Assembly: GCF_963259705.1 (NCBI RefSeq)
Contig: NC_081841.1
Span: forward strand, 28,757,244-28,821,243
Direction of reading: 5' to 3'
Length of the DNA stretch: 64,000 nucleotides
Origin: Myotis daubentonii
Taxonomy: Eukaryota > Chordata > Mammalia > Chiroptera > Vespertilionidae
Shown: one piece after another, positions 22,459 through 33,838 of the stretch
Layout of the letters: every line of letters starts with the position of its first letter
Numbering within the stretch: position 1 is the first letter of the stretch
Translations under genes and position numbers: made by a program
Notes under the pieces: model-generated
Told to the model about the DNA's origin: nothing
The model's input: the letters and a program-made list of their open reading frames with translations, nothing else
Database searches by the model: none

Positions 22459-22815
22459 TGCTGGGGTCCAGCCCCAGAGGGTCCAGGGGTTCCCCAAGGT
22501 GTGGACGGAGTTGGCGGAGAAAGAATGACACGGAGGCAGTGTTCAGGTGATCATCATAGCCAGGTTCTTTTTTTTTTTAATTGTCATCTAACATCTGTAT
22601 TTATACTATTTGGTCCTCACCTGGGGAAACAACCTTTCTTCTCCTAGCCAGGTTCCTCCCCCTATTGTCCTCTTACATCTGCATTTATCCTATTTGTTCT
22701 TAACCCCATCCATTCCATTCCAAAGGCTAGGGCGTTTCTCATCTCTATTTCAAGGTTCCTTGAAACATCCCTGCAGGGACTGCCTCAAGCAGCCAGGGTG
22801 GATCGGCTTCCAACA
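22459..22815 (-). repeat. 5' LTR of the provirus
   Basis: It is about 357 bp and nearly identical to the other LTR. The substitutions I can see are near 22478, 22513, 22516, 22523 and 22800, and the T tract is shorter. The TATAAATA box is at 22598-22605 (complement). Confidence 0.92.
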
Positions 22816-22821
22816 GAGAAC

Positions 22822-23427
22822 TAAGAACTGGTCTAATGGGAGCTTTGCCATTAACTGACATGAGACACACAGGCAAATCACCTACTTTTGTTCTCTTCTT
22901 TTCATTATGTTTAAAGTAGATTGAACTAGAAAAATATTTAAACTATCCTCTGATTCTAAAAATTCTATTTGTTCTGGAGACAGGTGTAAGTCTCCTCTTT
23001 TCCAGTGATAAAATATGAGTAACAAGATGTGGGGATATTTATAGTATAAAGATTGTAGCTTCTGTTAATGAGGTCAAAGCTAAAGTTGTGAGTTTAATAG
23101 CATTTTGTGGCTAATGTCTTAGAATAATAGTTTTGAAATTAATTTTCTCTGAATCACCAATATGATGTCACCAAAAACAAATGGCTATTTGTTAATTGTC
23201 AAAAAAATTAAATGCATCGAGTTACCCCTATTTTAAAATGTCCTTCTATTAAATTTTCTTTAGACATGGAGCATGCTCTCACTTGAGTAGACCAGTCACT
23301 AGTCGTCATGATTGTTTGTGGGCCAAACAACTGGAATTAGTGGGGAGTCTTTAAGTTAGGGCTTGTAAAGAAAGCAGAAAGATTTTTGAACTGACTGAGC
23401 CCATAACAACATGTAAATGATCTAGGC
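22822..23427. other. Intergenic DNA, no gene seen
   Basis: AT-rich, unique-looking sequence follows the provirus. Confidence 0.4.
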
Positions 23428-23530
23428 CAGGGGTCAGTGCACTGTGGCCTATGGGCCAGATCTGGCCTGCTACCTATTTTTGTTTGGCGCACAAGCTAAA
23501 AGAGGTTCTTACATTTGCAATAATTTGATG
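23428..23530 (+). mobile_element. Truncated Charlie-like hAT fragment
   Basis: It begins 'ccaggggtcagtgcactgtggcc', then 'gggccagatctggcctgctacc', as in the first part of the 17862-18095 element type. It stops after about 100 bp. Confidence 0.5.
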
Positions 23531-24719
23531 ATTGGGAACACTAACCTTGAAGCTCAATTAAACAATGTTATCCTTTGAATAAAATTCCTTTCTTCTCACT
23601 AGTAGATCTTAATTACAAAAGCAAAATTATGCTCTATTATTATGGTTATCTTTTGAATTCATCAATAAAAAATGTGGAGATTTGTTTTCCCTCTAGTTAT
23701 ATAAGTACCTATATAACATCCTTGATTTTGTTTCTTAGCTCACAAAGTCTAAACATTGGCTATCTGAACTTTTACAAAAAGTTTGTCAATCTCTGAGATG
23801 TACAATAAAGTTAAAAGGGACAAATAAATACAGAAACTTGTCTAGTTCGTTTTTACTAAATGACTTGCTAGAATTTAATTGAAGTGACCAAGAAAACCAC
23901 TTTGTTTCAACATTGATCCTCTTGCATTTGCCCCAGATTATCTATTGTTGTTTCAAATTGTTATGGTATGGTAGATGCTGGAATATTTACTAATCTTTTA
24001 AGTATTTACTCAATTGTTAGGTGTAAATTAAAATATTGCTAATAGACATCTATGAGAACATAGCTTCTTGAGTCTGTAAATACTCCACCTGGCAGCAGAG
24101 TTTTCTCCCTGAGATCAGCAGTCTTGATGTTACGATGATGGATATTGAAGTTTTAAAGCCTCTTTTGCTGGAATAGTCTCTTTTGCTTAGAGCAGATATA
24201 CAGAAATCATGACACTTCCAGTGTAACACTATTAAATCACTCACTTCTCAGAAATGGTAGTTAAAACCATTAATTTTTAATCACGTCATACCCAAAGCCA
24301 AGTAGTACACTAACAGAAAGCAGAATAATCTATGGCCAAATGAAACCGAACGAAAAACTCGGAAACAGCTGATGAGGTCTAATTTAACATCTTTGTTTTT
24401 TCCTGGGACATTTATGCTCATGGTTGTGATTTTATATTGCATGCATATAATATAGTTATGGTTATTGCCTTTAAAATTGCTTCTGGTGTCTTTGATGGAT
24501 TTAAATTTATTACTATTTTATGGAGAAATAGTATATTGTTCCCCTAGGAAAATCATGACTTCTCATTGCTCTGCCCCACAAACAAATTTTAAATCTAATA
24601 ATTCAGAACACTTTATCAAGAACAAAACAATAATGATTATATTTGAATTCTAAGTTTGACTTTTAAAATACATTTCAAAATATGAACTAGAAAATTTACG
24701 AATTTATCCCAAAATTACA
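23531..24719. other. Intergenic DNA, no gene seen
   Basis: AT-rich sequence with only short open stretches and no recognisable repeat. Confidence 0.4.
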
Positions 24720-25150
24720 CCACTCAAAAATATAAAAATACTTGTGATCAAGGCTATTCACAGGAGCACCATTCATAATGACAAAATCCTGCAAACAATT
24801 TAAATATTCACCAATAGGAAATAGTTGAATAAATTATAATGTGTTCATATAATGGATTATTAAGCAGCTGTAAAAAAAATTTTAAAAGTCTATATTTTGC
24901 TATTGTGTAATTTCCCAAATATAGGAATATATACACACATGTGTGTGTTTACATATAAATGTGTGCATATTTGTGCTTCTATTTTAAAAATCAGTAAAAA
25001 GACAAACCACAGAGTTAAAAAGAAATACTTAACTATAAGAAGAAGGAAGGAATAGAGTGGAAGAGAGAGAAGGATAGACTATTTTTTTAACACCTTGTTT
25101 GGAATATGTAACTTTGGAAATGTAAGTATTTTACATAATAATTTAAAATA
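24720..25150 (+). mobile_element. Old L1 3' end fragment
   Basis: The order of 'attcacaggagcaccattcataatgacaaaa', 'caaacaatttaaatattcaccaatag' and 'aatggattattaagcagctgtaaaaa' (each in parts) follows the terminal ORF2/3' UTR layout of old L1s on the + strand. It is highly diverged. Confidence 0.55.
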
Positions 25151-26709
25151 ATTAAATACAAAGAGCAGTTACCAAACATTGAAAGTAAAAGAAAATGAAA
25201 CCTCAATGTGCAGCCTGTTGATAGCATAACCTCCCACAGAAGAACTATCACAAGTGTCTTTAAAGCATAGAGTTTGATTCCACATCCCTAATGGGACAAG
25301 AGAACTTAAAAAAACAAAAAAGTTTTCAGTCATTGAAAAATCAGTGGTAGTGCTGATATTACTCTGAGACCGTTGTGTATGTAATATGGGATAAAGCAAA
25401 TGAGTGATTATGTTGGTGGCATTGTAAACTACTATTTGGGCATGGCAGGAGAGAAACAGAAATGACATTAGTTAAAGTAAAAACCATATCTTCCCTAATT
25501 TGAATTAGAAGCATTAGCTTGAACTTATGATGAGTCTTATTTAAAACTAAACAAAACAAAACAAAAATATTTGTATTTTCTATGTATGTACATCCACTAA
25601 AAGGAACTAGCAGCCAGATGCAAAAAAAAATGTAAGATGAACCTTGCACATAACTTGTCATAAGGACTCTGGGGCCAAAATGAATAAATTTTCGTATCAA
25701 AAACAGGATGAATTGAGTATCAGAAAGTATAATAGTTGCAATAAATTGCAAGACATCAAATATATTTAAATCCATGAGCTCATAATATATACACATGTAT
25801 ATATATGTATGTACACACATATTATATACATAATACTAGTATATATGGAAGATAATATTCTTTGAAGAACATTAGGGATCTTTTTGAAAACTTAAAAAAG
25901 AAACAACCAAGCTTTTATTTTGCCTCTCCTATGCAAACTGTATGTCAGCACGACCAATCATTGTTGAGGAAGAATGGTCTCTGTAGTATTTCAGCTAAAA
26001 TTGAAGTAATGATTTATCTTTTCAATCCTTAATAAATTAATAGATCTAAGCAAAGAGAAACAATAGCTGTTAACATCACAGAAAGAAGACAAACAGGGAT
26101 TACTTATTCCTGAGGGTGGTATACAACACGACCTATGAGGTTGTCTAGATAGAAAAGCCAGCATGAATCTCTATATATCACTAATTTTGAATACAAATTT
26201 ATAGGAAATAAATCATGAAGAAGATGAAGTGAGAAGAATTCAGACAAAGGAAAACTTTATAGTGAAAAACAGAGTAAAAGACAGAGGCAGACACAGACAT
26301 TGGGAGAACCTATAGGTTAAAAGAAACTTGAGAGGTTTATTCATTTCTTAATGTATGGATGCCATTTGGATTCTAATTCAAAAAACAGTAAAAACAAAAT
26401 GAAAAATGGATAACAATTGGGGGAAATGCTAACATAATAAAATATTTGCTATTAAATAATTGTTTTCAACATTTCAGGTGTGATAATGTTAATGAACACA
26501 CAAAAAGAGTATCTTTTAGGCACATCTCTGAAATGTTTGCAGATGTGATGTCTGAGATAGCTGTAAAATTCAGGGATGGGATAGTGAGAGACAAAAAGTT
26601 GTCAGTACAAAGGAAACAAGGTTGGTCATGAGTTGTGAATTGCTAAAGCTAAGTGATTGGTACATCGGAGCATTGTTACACTGTTCTCTTTACTGTTATT
26701 TATGTAATA
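25151..26709. other. Intergenic DNA, possible old repeat near 26460-26700
   Basis: No gene is seen; a 153-codon open stretch on minus (25359-25820) has AT-driven, low-complexity content. The part at 26460-26700 ('ggttggtcatgagttgtgaattgc') resembles an old dispersed repeat that I cannot name. Confidence 0.35.
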
Positions 26710-27427
26710 CTAGAGGCCTGGTGCATGAAATTCATGTACGGGTGCGGTCCCTAGTCCTGAGCAGCGAGCGAAGCATGAGTGTCTGGTATGGAAGGACAGG
26801 TTCCAGCTGACCTCTGGGCCCTGGGAAGCATATGGGCCCCTGGGCCCCCACGTGCCCCCCTCCGCCTGAGTGATGGTGCCCGAGTCCCCATGTGGAGATG
26901 CGGTGAGTGTGGCCAGACGCCACGGGCTGGGGTACAGCATGCTGCATGGAAGCCAGGCGGGCAGTGCACTCTCTCCCAGCTGGCCTCACAGACTGGCTCT
27001 TGCACGAACCCATGGGGAACCCGACTGGACCTGTGGTCCCAATGGCTGTGGCCTGGCTCACCAGGAAGTGGCAGCGTGGGTGCAGGGCGGGCTCCTAGCA
27101 GGTGCCAGGTACCTGAGTAGGAGGGGCTTTCCTGGTGTGCGAGCCCTGGTGTCCCAGGGGAGGGTAGCAGGGGGAGTGAGAGCAAGCTTGGCGGACACCC
27201 CGCATTCTCACCGCACCTCCGTCCCCATTATCCCTGGCCCCAGGTAGCCAGTGAGAGGTCACAGCATGTCACCAACACCCCTCATGGCCCATGTCATCCC
27301 CTGGTGGTCAGCGCATGTCATCCCCTGGTAGTCAGCGCACATCATAGAGAGTGGTCGAACTTCCAGTCTCCTGGTCGAATGACCGCCCGAGGGAACAATT
27401 TGAATATTAGGCTTTTATTATATAGGA
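26710..27427 (-). mobile_element. Helitron (HeliBat-type), nonautonomous, array unit 1
   Basis: On the minus strand the 5' end reads TCCTATATAATAAAAGCC and the 3' end has a hairpin-forming stretch followed by CTAG at 26710-26713 (complement). These are the known Helitron ends, and there are no terminal inverted repeats or target duplications. The interior (26750-27350) is GC-rich, unlike its surroundings, and has open stretches on both strands. It may be captured sequence; no Rep/helicase is present. Confidence 0.85.
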
Positions 27428-27592
27428 CTAGAGGCCCGATGCACAAAATTTGTGAAAGAGTAGGCCTTCCTTCCCCCAGCTGCGGTCACCAGCTTCCCTC
27501 TGGCACCCGGGACCCAGGCTTCCCTTGCAGCCCTGGCTTCATCCAGAAGGACGCCTGGTCTAATTAGCATATTCCACTTTTATTATTATAGA
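27428..27592 (-). mobile_element. Helitron (HeliBat-type), short, array unit 2
   Basis: This 165-bp copy has minus-strand 5' end TCTATAATAATAAAAG and a 3' end with CTAG at 27428-27431 (complement). It abuts units 1 and 3 with no base between. It is a different subfamily from unit 1, and its 5' end matches the copy at 57929. Confidence 0.82.
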
Positions 27593-28228
27593 CTAGGGGC
27601 CCGGTGCACGAAATTCGTGCACTGGGTGTGTGTGGGGGGAGTGTCCCTCAGCCCAGCCTGCCCCCTCTCACATACTGGGAGCCCTCAGGCATTGACCCCC
27701 ATCACCCTCCAATCGCAGGATCGGCCCCTTGCCCAGGCCTGACGCCTCTGGCCTAGGCGTCCGGCCCGGGCAGCGGGGACCCGCAGCTGCAGCGGCCCCA
27801 CGATCGTGGGCTCCGCTTTAGGCCCAGGCAAGGGACCCCTAGCTCCCGGGACTGCCAGCTTCGACCGTGTCCAGCTCCCATCGCTGGCTCCACCCCTACT
27901 TCCTGCTATCACTGGCCAGGGCAGAAAAGGCACCTGATTCTCCGATCATGGCTGGGGGGCAGGGCAAAGGCAGCCCCAGGGCCGCCTTTACCCTGCCCCC
28001 CAGCTCTTAGCTCCCCCCTGGGTTTCCGATCACTGTCAGTGGCAGGGGGCTTCTTCCTGCTTTCCCTTTCGCCTCCCTGCATTGTGCCTACATATGCAAA
28101 TTAACCGCCATCTTGTTGGCAGTTAACTGCCAATCTTAGTTGGCAGTTAATTTGCATATAGCCCTGATTAGCCAATGAAAAGGGTAGCTCGTACGCCAAT
28201 TACCATTTTTCTCTTTTATTAGTGTTGA
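27593..28228 (-). mobile_element. Helitron (HeliBat-type), array unit 3
   Basis: The 3' end shows a strong palindrome (GTGCACGAAATTCGTGCAC) next to CTAG at 27593-27596 (complement). The 5' end, near 28228, is a worn form of the type seen at 35632, sharing the 'aattaccat...ttattag' motif. The interior is GC-rich with ATTTGCATA and AATTACCAT motifs toward the 5' end. A T follows at 28229, so the array as a whole sits between A26709 and T28229. Confidence 0.8.
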
Positions 28229-31200
28229 TTATGAGTCTCATGTGGTTTGTAAAAGAGAGGTCCAGAAATAAGACCCCTAAACCTCCCTAGACTCACTCAT
28301 AGATTTTTCCTGGAGTTCTGACATGTTCCCAGAGAGAGCTATGAACTGGTAGACCAGTCCTAGAGATCCCTATATGAGGGATGACTCTAGTGAGGCCTAC
28401 AGTAGAGGCTGTGGGTGGAGGTGGGTAGCAGAGGCAAAGGTCCTTTAAGAAGAGACAGGGGTTGAGTGGGAAGGGGGAGATAATATTAAACACTCAATGT
28501 GCTGAGGGAACAGACTGGATTTCACCAGTGTGGACTTCTTAGACTAGATTTAGACAGGACAGTCTGAGTTCAGAGAGCAGGAAACCCAGGTATAGCGCAG
28601 GGAAGCAGAAGCCAGGAGAGAAATACAACTCAAGGTCTAGAGACCACATCCCTCGTATAAATCTTCTTTTGCCCAAATTTCAATTGGGAAAGGAGGAGAA
28701 ACTTGAAGAGATAAATTGTTTGAATAAGTAATTTGAATTGCAATATGCGTTCAACTGGAATGGGCGATTGTAACCGAGAAGAGGTTTGGTGAGCATGATG
28801 GACAGGTTTAAGAGCTTTCTTGTCGTTAAATGGGTGGGGATTGGTGAGTTGAAGGGAGGACTTTGAAATTATATCAATTGGATAATTTTTAAAAAGCTAC
28901 ATTAGAGTGCATGAATTGTCGTATGTAAAATTTGACCTTGCTAAATGTAGAAGAGGCAAAAATCAGTGGTAAAAGACTTTCAATATTTTCCTCATAATAA
29001 AATCCACTATGAGTTTTACCAGCTAATTTAGACCTAATTTAATTTATTTGCACATGTGTCTGCCTGTGAAAGAGTCAGCTTTTGACAGTGAAAACCTACT
29101 GCAACTGTATCCGTTTCAGCTTCAGTCTGACCATCAAAGGCCGGGAGGCGCTGGATTCTTCTACGGGCTCTGTTTTATCAATCTGGGTGGCTAGCTTTGA
29201 TTTGGCTGGGTCATCTTGCTGTGAGGCTCACGAGCAACTCTCATTAAGAATTCTGCTGATGCTAATTTTTTAGATCAGCAAGTTTGGAGGACTGTTTTTA
29301 ATGTACTTAGTTGATTTCAGAGCTCTGCGTCTTTTCTACCTCTCCAGGGTCAGCTCGGTTTTACAGCCTACTAGAAAGAGAATACTGAAGTAATTGCCCA
29401 TAAAATGAGGGTCCCCTGTCTCTATTTGCTCCTCAGCACACTGGCCTAAAGAATGTATCTATTGCCTTCGCTCTTTGCTTCACTTGGCTTCACAGTGACT
29501 TGTCAGGTGTGGCCTAACAAGGGGCCAGGGTCTCCAGTTCCAGCTCAGGGACTGCAGGTCACTCTGACCTCTGCTTGCCTTCAGACACAGTGGCTGATTT
29601 GCAAGGGTGTGAGGTAAAGTTCCATAGGTGATTCTAAAGCCTGTGCAGCTTGTAGTTTGGAAATTCTTGGACTTCTTTGAGTAGTTTGGTGATTTCCTAT
29701 TGCCACTAGATGTCCCTGTGTGGCTTTTCTTTTGGTCATCAGTGCTGTACACAGGACAAGTTTTTTCTGCTCCGCTGGATAGAAGGACGTTCTCAGCGGT
29801 CTCTGAAGAGGCGGTTGACAGTGGAATATCATCCGGCCTGTGACCTGACACGCGTTGGCCCTGGTGCACTGATTTCCAGTAGGTCACGGCAGAGCTGAAA
29901 ATTACTCCGAGACGTGCAGAAGTTGGGACTATCTCCACAGAGGTCCCTAGGTTCTTTCTCACTTGAATTCATTAAAAATTTTCCCACTTCTCTGCCCACT
30001 CTTAATAATAATAAAAAAAAAGCTTTAAAACTCTTTAAAGCTTTTAAAACTATTTATCATGAAGAACTAGCTTTTAAAAACTAGTTTCTGCCCTTCTGAT
30101 CTCTTGCAGACCAGGTCTTATTTTGCATGACCAGTCTGTAGCTTACCTCACATGCAACTCACTATGTGAGTTGATAACACTCCAACTCAGCATTCCCTGT
30201 TTAATGAAATGAGTTCACTCATTATGTGCTTGGACGTGACCATGTGCAGCCAGGCCAGCTGACTATGAAAGGTTTTTTGTTATTGTTGTTGTTGTTGTTT
30301 TTGTTTTGCATGCAGATGTTCTATTTCTGTATTGACGTTATCATTGACTGGCAGCAGTTTGTAGACCACACTGGTCTGAGGAGCACGATTTGAGTGGCAC
30401 TGGTGTAGGTGGTATCCTACGGCTTCGTTTCACATCCTTGAATAAAACTAGTGGGCCAGGAGGAACTGCAGAGGTTCGAGGAGACTTTAGAAGACTTGAG
30501 TGGCGACGCATGCAATGTGCAGAGGGCTGTGCTCCGTCTCCCCAGGGCTCGGGTGCTAGGCTAGGCCTGGAGCCTCCGCTGAGTCACTGCACTGAATCTC
30601 AGATGAAGGCTACTTTAGACGGAAAACAGTGGGTGATCCCCATTAGCCACAGCAATGAAGAGAGAATGAGAGTTCTTACAGCTTCTGAACTTTCTTGCAG
30701 AAATTAAGTGAATCTTGTAAATGGCCACTTTGTACTTTAGCATAGAAATAAAGGTGTCATAGGGGTGGAACATTCCATGTACTTAGATGCATTTCACTAA
30801 TTAGCCATGGTGACACCTAGGTGACAGACAGTGTGGTGGCTATCCCAGCAACCAGCTGCAATTACAGACATAGTGGAGGGGAGCTTTAGCTTCACAAACT
30901 GGAAGGAAATAGTCTGTTTACTCAATGCACCAACGGTTAGTGTCTCAACAAGCATTTATTAAGCCAGTTAATTGTAATGCAAGAGCACAGTTTACCTAAA
31001 AAACAATGTTGAGAGGAGGGCTAAGTTGGTTCGTTCACAGAAAACCATTTAAACCAGGCAGTAACTGAAACAATGAAGTTAATATTTTTCTCATTTTTTT
31101 ATTTTTTTATGGTTCCATGGATTCTATCAAGTTAGCTGCAGAGAACATCACTTTCTCCGTTCCAAATTCTTGAACTCCCAATTTCAGATTGCAGTAGAAG

Positions 31201-31869
31201 GGATTCCCCTCTCTTTCTCAGGATAGCCAGGAGAGAAATGGATTTCTATGGACTCTTTGATCTGATGGGGACAGCAAGGGTACCCGAATCCCTTATGGCA
31301 GTAATTGGTGGAGAGATGGGATTCCGGACAAAGGGGAATTGGGAAGAGGGTTTCAGTAGCTGTTTCTGTAGGGGTTGAAGTCTAACACCATGTTTGATGA
31401 GCAGTGTCAGGGCTTTTGTGCTTAACACTCCCAAGGGTGGCTGAGTGAGACACTAGATCTCTTGGAGAAGGAACAACAGGTGTGTGCCAGAGGCACTGGA
31501 TTAGGGGTTACTCAGTAGAAGTGATGAGGGAGGGTGGGCTTGGGCAGCACAAATGGGCCTGAACCTTATTTCATTTGTGGTGTCTAAAAAAAAAAAAGCA
31601 AATCTAAAAATATAAAATCAGGTATGAAAATAAGTATTTATTTAGATGAGAAAATAAAAACAAAATATCCATTTTAAAAAGCTAACAGAGACTACCAAAA
31701 GAAACAAAAATAACAGTATTTTTAAGTGTCAGGCATATCTCTAAGATTTTTTTTTCTACATAGTTTCATTGCCTCTTCTTTGAGTGCCTCTCCAAATGAC
31801 AATGATTGTGGAAAATGATTTTCTATTGTACGAATAGAAAGATTTGTTTTTCTTCTAAACACTAGCATG
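28229..31869. other. Intergenic DNA, no gene recognised
   Basis: This is mostly unique-looking sequence. A 160-codon open stretch on minus (29480-29962) and a 105-codon one on + (30390-30707) have no domain I recognise. Short inverted repeats rich in AAAGCTTT/TTTAAAA occur at 30020-30085, a (TTG)n patch at 30281-30300, and an A-run at 31588. No confident repeat family is seen. Confidence 0.4.
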
Positions 31870-32331
31870 TGATGGGGTTCAGGACACACTACCCCAAATA
31901 TGGCACCGCGGCACATTGAATATTTTAAGATGAAGTAGTTTGAGACAATAGCAGAAACAGAAAGGTTAGTCTGACTTCCCTCATCCCATTCTCCCATGAA
32001 AGAGGTCATAAAACCCTCCTGTGAGAGGCACACCATGAAGAATCCAAACAAACAGGCTTTGCTAAGTTTCTTCCCATTTATTGAATTTACCTCATACCTT
32101 TAACCTATTGTGTTTCTACACGACTGGCCACTCTTCCTCAAACCTAGAATAAAAATACTCAGATCTAACTGTCTCTTTGGGTCTTCATTTCTTTATGAAG
32201 TTTCCTATGCCAAGTAAAACTTCTATCAAATAAATTTGGATGCTTTTCTCCTGTTAGTCTGTCTTTGTCAATTTAATTTTCAGATCCAGCAGGGACCTAA
32301 GAGGGTCAAGGAAAAGCTTTCCTCCCCTACA
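31870..32331 (+). mobile_element. Solo LTR (class I ERV-like)
   Basis: It starts TGATGGGGTTCAGGACACAC and ends CTCCCCTACA, so it has TG...CA ends, flanked by the 4-bp repeat CATG (31866-31869, 32332-32335). A 'cataaaacc' promoter-like box lies near 32009 and AAATAAA near 32229. These are followed by a U5-like 'ctttgtcaatttaattttcag' stretch, which gives + orientation. No second LTR or interior is nearby, so it is a solo LTR left by recombination. Family naming is uncertain. Confidence 0.6.
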
Positions 32332-32335
32332 CATG

Positions 32336-32944
32336 TTTAATCAAAAATTTAAAAATGTATTGAGACTTTTAGAAAATTTTTAGTTTTATAACGTATTATC
32401 TGTAATATCATGAAAACTTTTAGGATTGTTGATAAATTTAGAAAAAATTTCTATCAAATTTCTTCATATGTGAAATTTTTGGAAGGTTTTTTCCACAGTG
32501 TAGGCTCTGGTTTCGTACATTTGAACCTAATTTCTCCCCCAGTATTTCCATTGCTTTGGTGGCTAAAACTCTAGCCTCTCACTTTTGTTCTCACCAGATG
32601 AGTCAGCATAGTGGCCAGTAAGAATATTCCTGCAAGCCATTCTATGGATGGATGCTTAGCAATCACAGCCATACCCAGAAATGACGACAAACAATATCTG
32701 TTTCTCCACCCACCCCAGGTCTATCTCTAATTTTGTTATGTAATTATCTATTTATTTATATATGTTATATAAGTATATATATTTATTTATTGATCTATGA
32801 TCAATAGATAGATAGCAGATAGATATATCTGGCCTAGATAGATTGATAGATAGATATATATATTTATCTATATTCCACTAATATTATATTTAATGTATTT
32901 GTAGCTCAACTTTCCCATAACCAAGTATCAAAAATGCTCTGGGC
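32336..32944. other. AT-rich DNA with GATA/TATA simple repeat
   Basis: No gene is seen. Degenerate (GATA)n and (TA)n tracts occupy about 32740-32880. Confidence 0.5.
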
Positions 32945-33156
32945 CAGTGGTCGGCAAACTGCGGCTCGTGAGCCACATGCGACTCTTTGGCCCCTTGAGT
33001 GTGGCTCTTCCTAAGCCTTAGGAGTACACTAATTAAGTTAATAACAATGTACCTACCTATATAGTTTAAGTTTAAAAAATTTGGCTCTCAAAAGAAATTT
33101 CAATCGTTGTACTGTTGATATTTGGCTCTGTTGACTAATGAGTTTGCCTACCACTG
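32945..33156 (+). mobile_element. Nonautonomous hAT transposon (212 bp)
   Basis: Terminal inverted repeats CAGTGGTCGGCAAACT and AGTTTGCCTACCACTG match at 15 of 16 bases. A perfect 8-bp target duplication CTCTGGGC lies at 32937-32944 and 33157-33164. There is no coding capacity, so it must have been moved by a transposase made elsewhere. Confidence 0.9.
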
Positions 33157-33188
33157 CTCTGGGCTGTTGTAATGTTACCTGTTGAAGT

Positions 33189-33408
33189 CTTTTTAAAAAA
33201 TATATTTATTGATTTTTTCCAGAGAGGAAGGGAGAGGGATAGAGAGTTAGAAACATCGATGAGAGAGAAACATCGATTAGCTGCCTCCTGCACACCCCCT
33301 ACTGGGGATGAGCCTGCAACCAAGGTACATGCCCTTGACCAGAATCAAACCTGGGACCCTTCAGTTCCCAGGCCGACGCTCTATCCAGTGAGCTAAACCA
33401 GCTAGGGC
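33189..33408 (-). mobile_element. VES SINE
   Basis: Reverse-oriented VES with an A-rich tail at left and head CTGGTTTAGCTCACTGGATAG on minus. A perfect 13-bp target duplication TACCTGTTGAAGT lies at 33176-33188 and 33409-33421. Confidence 0.95.
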
Positions 33409-33599
33409 TACCTGTTGAAGTTTTATGAAAGGGATGTTAGAGTAGAAATTGACAAAGGCCTTCCTTAATTCATTCCCATTAAAATATCTTGGTTTTGCAA
33501 ATTTAATAAAATTAAGACCAGTTGAATATATTGCTAGGGCTTCTTCTAGGTCCTTTGAAGAAACCCTGTGCAAATAAGCCTCAGTAGCTTCATAATAAA

Positions 33600-33837
33600 C
33601 TAGAGGCCTGGTGCACGAAATTTGTGCATGGGTAGGGTCCCTAGGCCTGGCTGGCAATCAGGGCCATTTGGGACCTTCCTTCCCCTGGCTGCTGGCTGCC
33701 GGCCGGGGTCTTCCTTTGTTTCGCACTGACCCCTGGTGGTCAGTGCACATCATAGCGAGTGGTTGAACTCCCAGTCGGCCAAACTCCCAAGGGGACAATT
33801 TGCATATTAGCCTTTTATTATATAGGATCTGTGAAAG
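33600..33837 (-). mobile_element. Helitron (HeliBat-type), short and complete
   Basis: This is a clean single copy. The minus-strand 5' end is TCCTATATAATAAAAGGC and the 3' hairpin TGCAC-GAAATTT-GTGCA sits beside CTAG at 33600-33603 (complement). It lies between A33599 and T33838, the expected AT target. At 238 bp it has no coding capacity. Confidence 0.92.
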
Positions 33838-33838
33838 G

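Larger units (their letters stand above)
18970..22815 (-). mobile_element. Betaretrovirus-like endogenous provirus (ERV class II), defective
   Basis: This is a complete LTR-internal-LTR insertion. The direct LTRs are at 18970-19331 (3') and 22459-22815 (5'), and an exact 6-bp target duplication GAGAAC lies at 18964-18969 and 22816-22821. The primer site beside the 5' LTR fits tRNA-Lys and the polypurine tract beside the 3' LTR fits the same orientation, so the element reads on the minus strand. Only about 3.1 kb of interior is present. It holds a broken Gag matrix-like region, a short integrase-end/Env-start region, and AT-rich filler. No interior reading frame exceeds about 110 codons, so it makes no functional viral protein. 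The LTRs differ by about five substitutions plus a T-tract length change, so insertion was recent. Confidence 0.9.

Noticed and set aside
30020..30085. Inverted AAAGCTTT/TTTAAAA repeats as a possible structured RNA or MITE
   Set aside because: The arms are short and low-complexity, and no target duplication or longer stem was found.
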